A stretch of DNA of 64,000 nt from Chrysomallon squamiferum (lineage: Eukaryota > Mollusca > Gastropoda > Neomphalida > Peltospiridae), in contig CM022673.1 of the NCBI GenBank assembly GCA_012295275.1, positions 25,624,261 to 25,688,260 on the forward strand, in the 5' to 3' direction. Positions 62,657-64,000 of the stretch are shown here, one piece after another. The notes below the pieces were generated by a model. It saw nothing but the letters and a program-made list of their open reading frames with translations, was not told the DNA's origin and did no database searches. A program made the position numbers and the translations under genes. Positions within the stretch are counted from its first letter, which is position 1; every line of letters begins with the position of its first letter.

Positions 62657-64000
62657 GTAAGTGTCACCTGACTCCTCTTTCAGTCACCTTAGAGACAGTA
62701 ACCATGGAAATGCACTGAGACAAAAATTACAGGTGTCATTGGCATTGCCATTTTATAATCATATCAAAACTACAACATTCAAAATTACTACCTACAAATT
62801 TTGAATATTTCCAAATGAAGGTTTACATAGAACTATAGACCAGAAAAAAAAGAAAAAGAAAAAAAAAATGTACAAAAAATTATTATATCAGATTAGTTTT
62901 CATTTTATCTGCCTGGACAAGTGTTGAAGAAACGTGATTTAATTTCTTTAATTATTATTATTATTATTTATTTTTTTGGTGTCGAGCATTAGCGCCATAT
63001 AAAATGTCTAAAATTATCAGAGCCCCACCCCCAGGGCTTGTTGTTGCTCTTAGTCACCAGTGACCCTACTAGAATGATAATGATAATGATAATGATAATG
63101 AAATGTTTTCTTTCTGATATTCTGGTTAAATTGCTCCAGTAACGAACATAATGGTGACATTTTTTTTTAACTGCATTTCTAACTTTAATTACATCTGTAA
63201 CTACACAAATACACTAGCAATGAAGCATAAATAATGTTTACACACATACATACATGTGTCACAAAATCAATCTGTCATTTTATTTTGATGCAATTCAAGT
63301 GTGGTTGGCAGAAATTTAATAGCAAAAGTAAGTACACAGCTGCATGTTGAACACACGAATACAGCAATTAATAACACAACTATAGATCCAACAGCTAAGA
63401 ATACAAATACAGGTTTCACAGTCTTTTATTTGGTTTTGATTTTGTGTTAGATTCTTCTAACAATGCCAATATCTGTAAAGTTATGTTGTTTGTCTTTATG
63501 AGTGTGTGTTTGTGTGTGTAGATGTATGTGTGTTTGTGTGCATGTATATGTGTGTGTGTGTATGTATGATATATATATATCAGTTTTGTTAACATAAACT
63601 AATATTCATTATGAACAAACAAGAAACCACAATAAACCACAACAAACTGTTAAAACAAATGTTTTAAACTAATTAAATAAATGTTTTAAATATTTAGAGA
63701 TCTCAATAAGAAGTTTTTGAATGACAAACTAATTAAATCAATGTTTTAAACATTTATAAATATTAACAAGTAACTGTGTTATTAAACTTATTGTATGGAT
63801 GACAGAGATGAAGCAGTATACTGTTTAACTTATAGAGACGTATAATAGTATACTGTGTTATTAAACTTATTGTATACTGTTTAACTAGCTTACAGAGATG
63901 TACAATAGTATACTGTTTAACTTATAGAGACGTATAATAGTATACTGTGTTATTAAACTTATTGTATACTGTTTAACTAACTTATAGAGATGTATAATGC
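62657..64000. other. CRACR2A-like intron 8, open at the window edge
   Basis: No further exon is recognised before the window ends. Contents are a (GATAAT)n-type array near 63075-63100, GT/ATGT-rich sequence at 63500-63570, and the terminal tandem repeat listed separately. Confidence 0.6.
63773..64000. repeat. Minisatellite at the right edge
   Basis: Units built from ACTGTGTTATTAAACTTATT, GTATACTGTTTAAC and TTATAGAGA(C/T)GTATAATA repeat about three times from 63773 and continue to the window end. Spacing is roughly 80-92 bp, with internal partial repeats. Confidence 0.8.

Overview
This is a strongly AT-rich piece of an animal nuclear genome. It holds six spliced protein-coding genes with GT-AG introns, very long introns and spacers, and many A/T runs, (CA)n, (AAT)n and (CT)n tracts. 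Nothing prokaryotic is present: no operons and no CRISPR. The protein sequences and exon structures fit a lophotrochozoan invertebrate, most likely a mollusc. That taxonomic call is inference from protein similarity.

Layout: (1) 1455-7924, plus strand: HSPD1, the mitochondrial chaperonin HSP60, 12 coding exons, with a candidate heat-shock promoter and untranslated first exon upstream. (2) 11589-13723, minus strand: a compact five-exon gene for a 163-residue secreted protein with eight cysteines in the mature part. No reading frame of this gene is long enough to stand out, so it must be assembled from exons. (3) 14443-23671, minus strand: a 15-exon, 600-residue type I membrane protein (signal peptide, Ig, thrombospondin-1-like WxxW block, Ig, transmembrane helix, Ser-rich tail) matching the FAM187 family. 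(4) 30494-31549, minus strand: the PKA catalytic subunit, with the whole coding region in one exon and a splice acceptor 19 nt before the ATG. (5) 39102-43486, plus strand: a 271-residue short-chain dehydrogenase orthologous to HSD17B14, nine exons. (6) 52408 to beyond the window, plus strand: CRACR2A/EFCAB4-type EF-hand plus coiled-coil protein; eight exons are visible and the gene runs off the right edge.

For the five complete genes, the assembled coding lengths (576, 163, 600, 351 and 271 codons before the stop) come out in frame across all junctions, which supports the exon calls. The genes are functionally unrelated (chaperone, secreted protein, surface Ig protein, kinase, dehydrogenase, calcium sensor), so no pathway is implied by their neighbourhood. 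PKA and HSD17B14 are divergently arranged, and HSPD1 converges on the small secreted gene.

The rest is introns and spacer. Recognisable content there includes a pogo/Tigger-like MITE with TA target duplications (56913-57223), a second MITE-like inverted-repeat element (34052-34370), a fold-back element in HSPD1 intron 7 with an inverted partner in intron 10, several short tandem duplications, minisatellites and large microsatellites. The most interesting items are the eight-cysteine secreted protein, the X-box plus CRE arrangement directly upstream of the FAM187-like gene, and the intronless PKA coding region.
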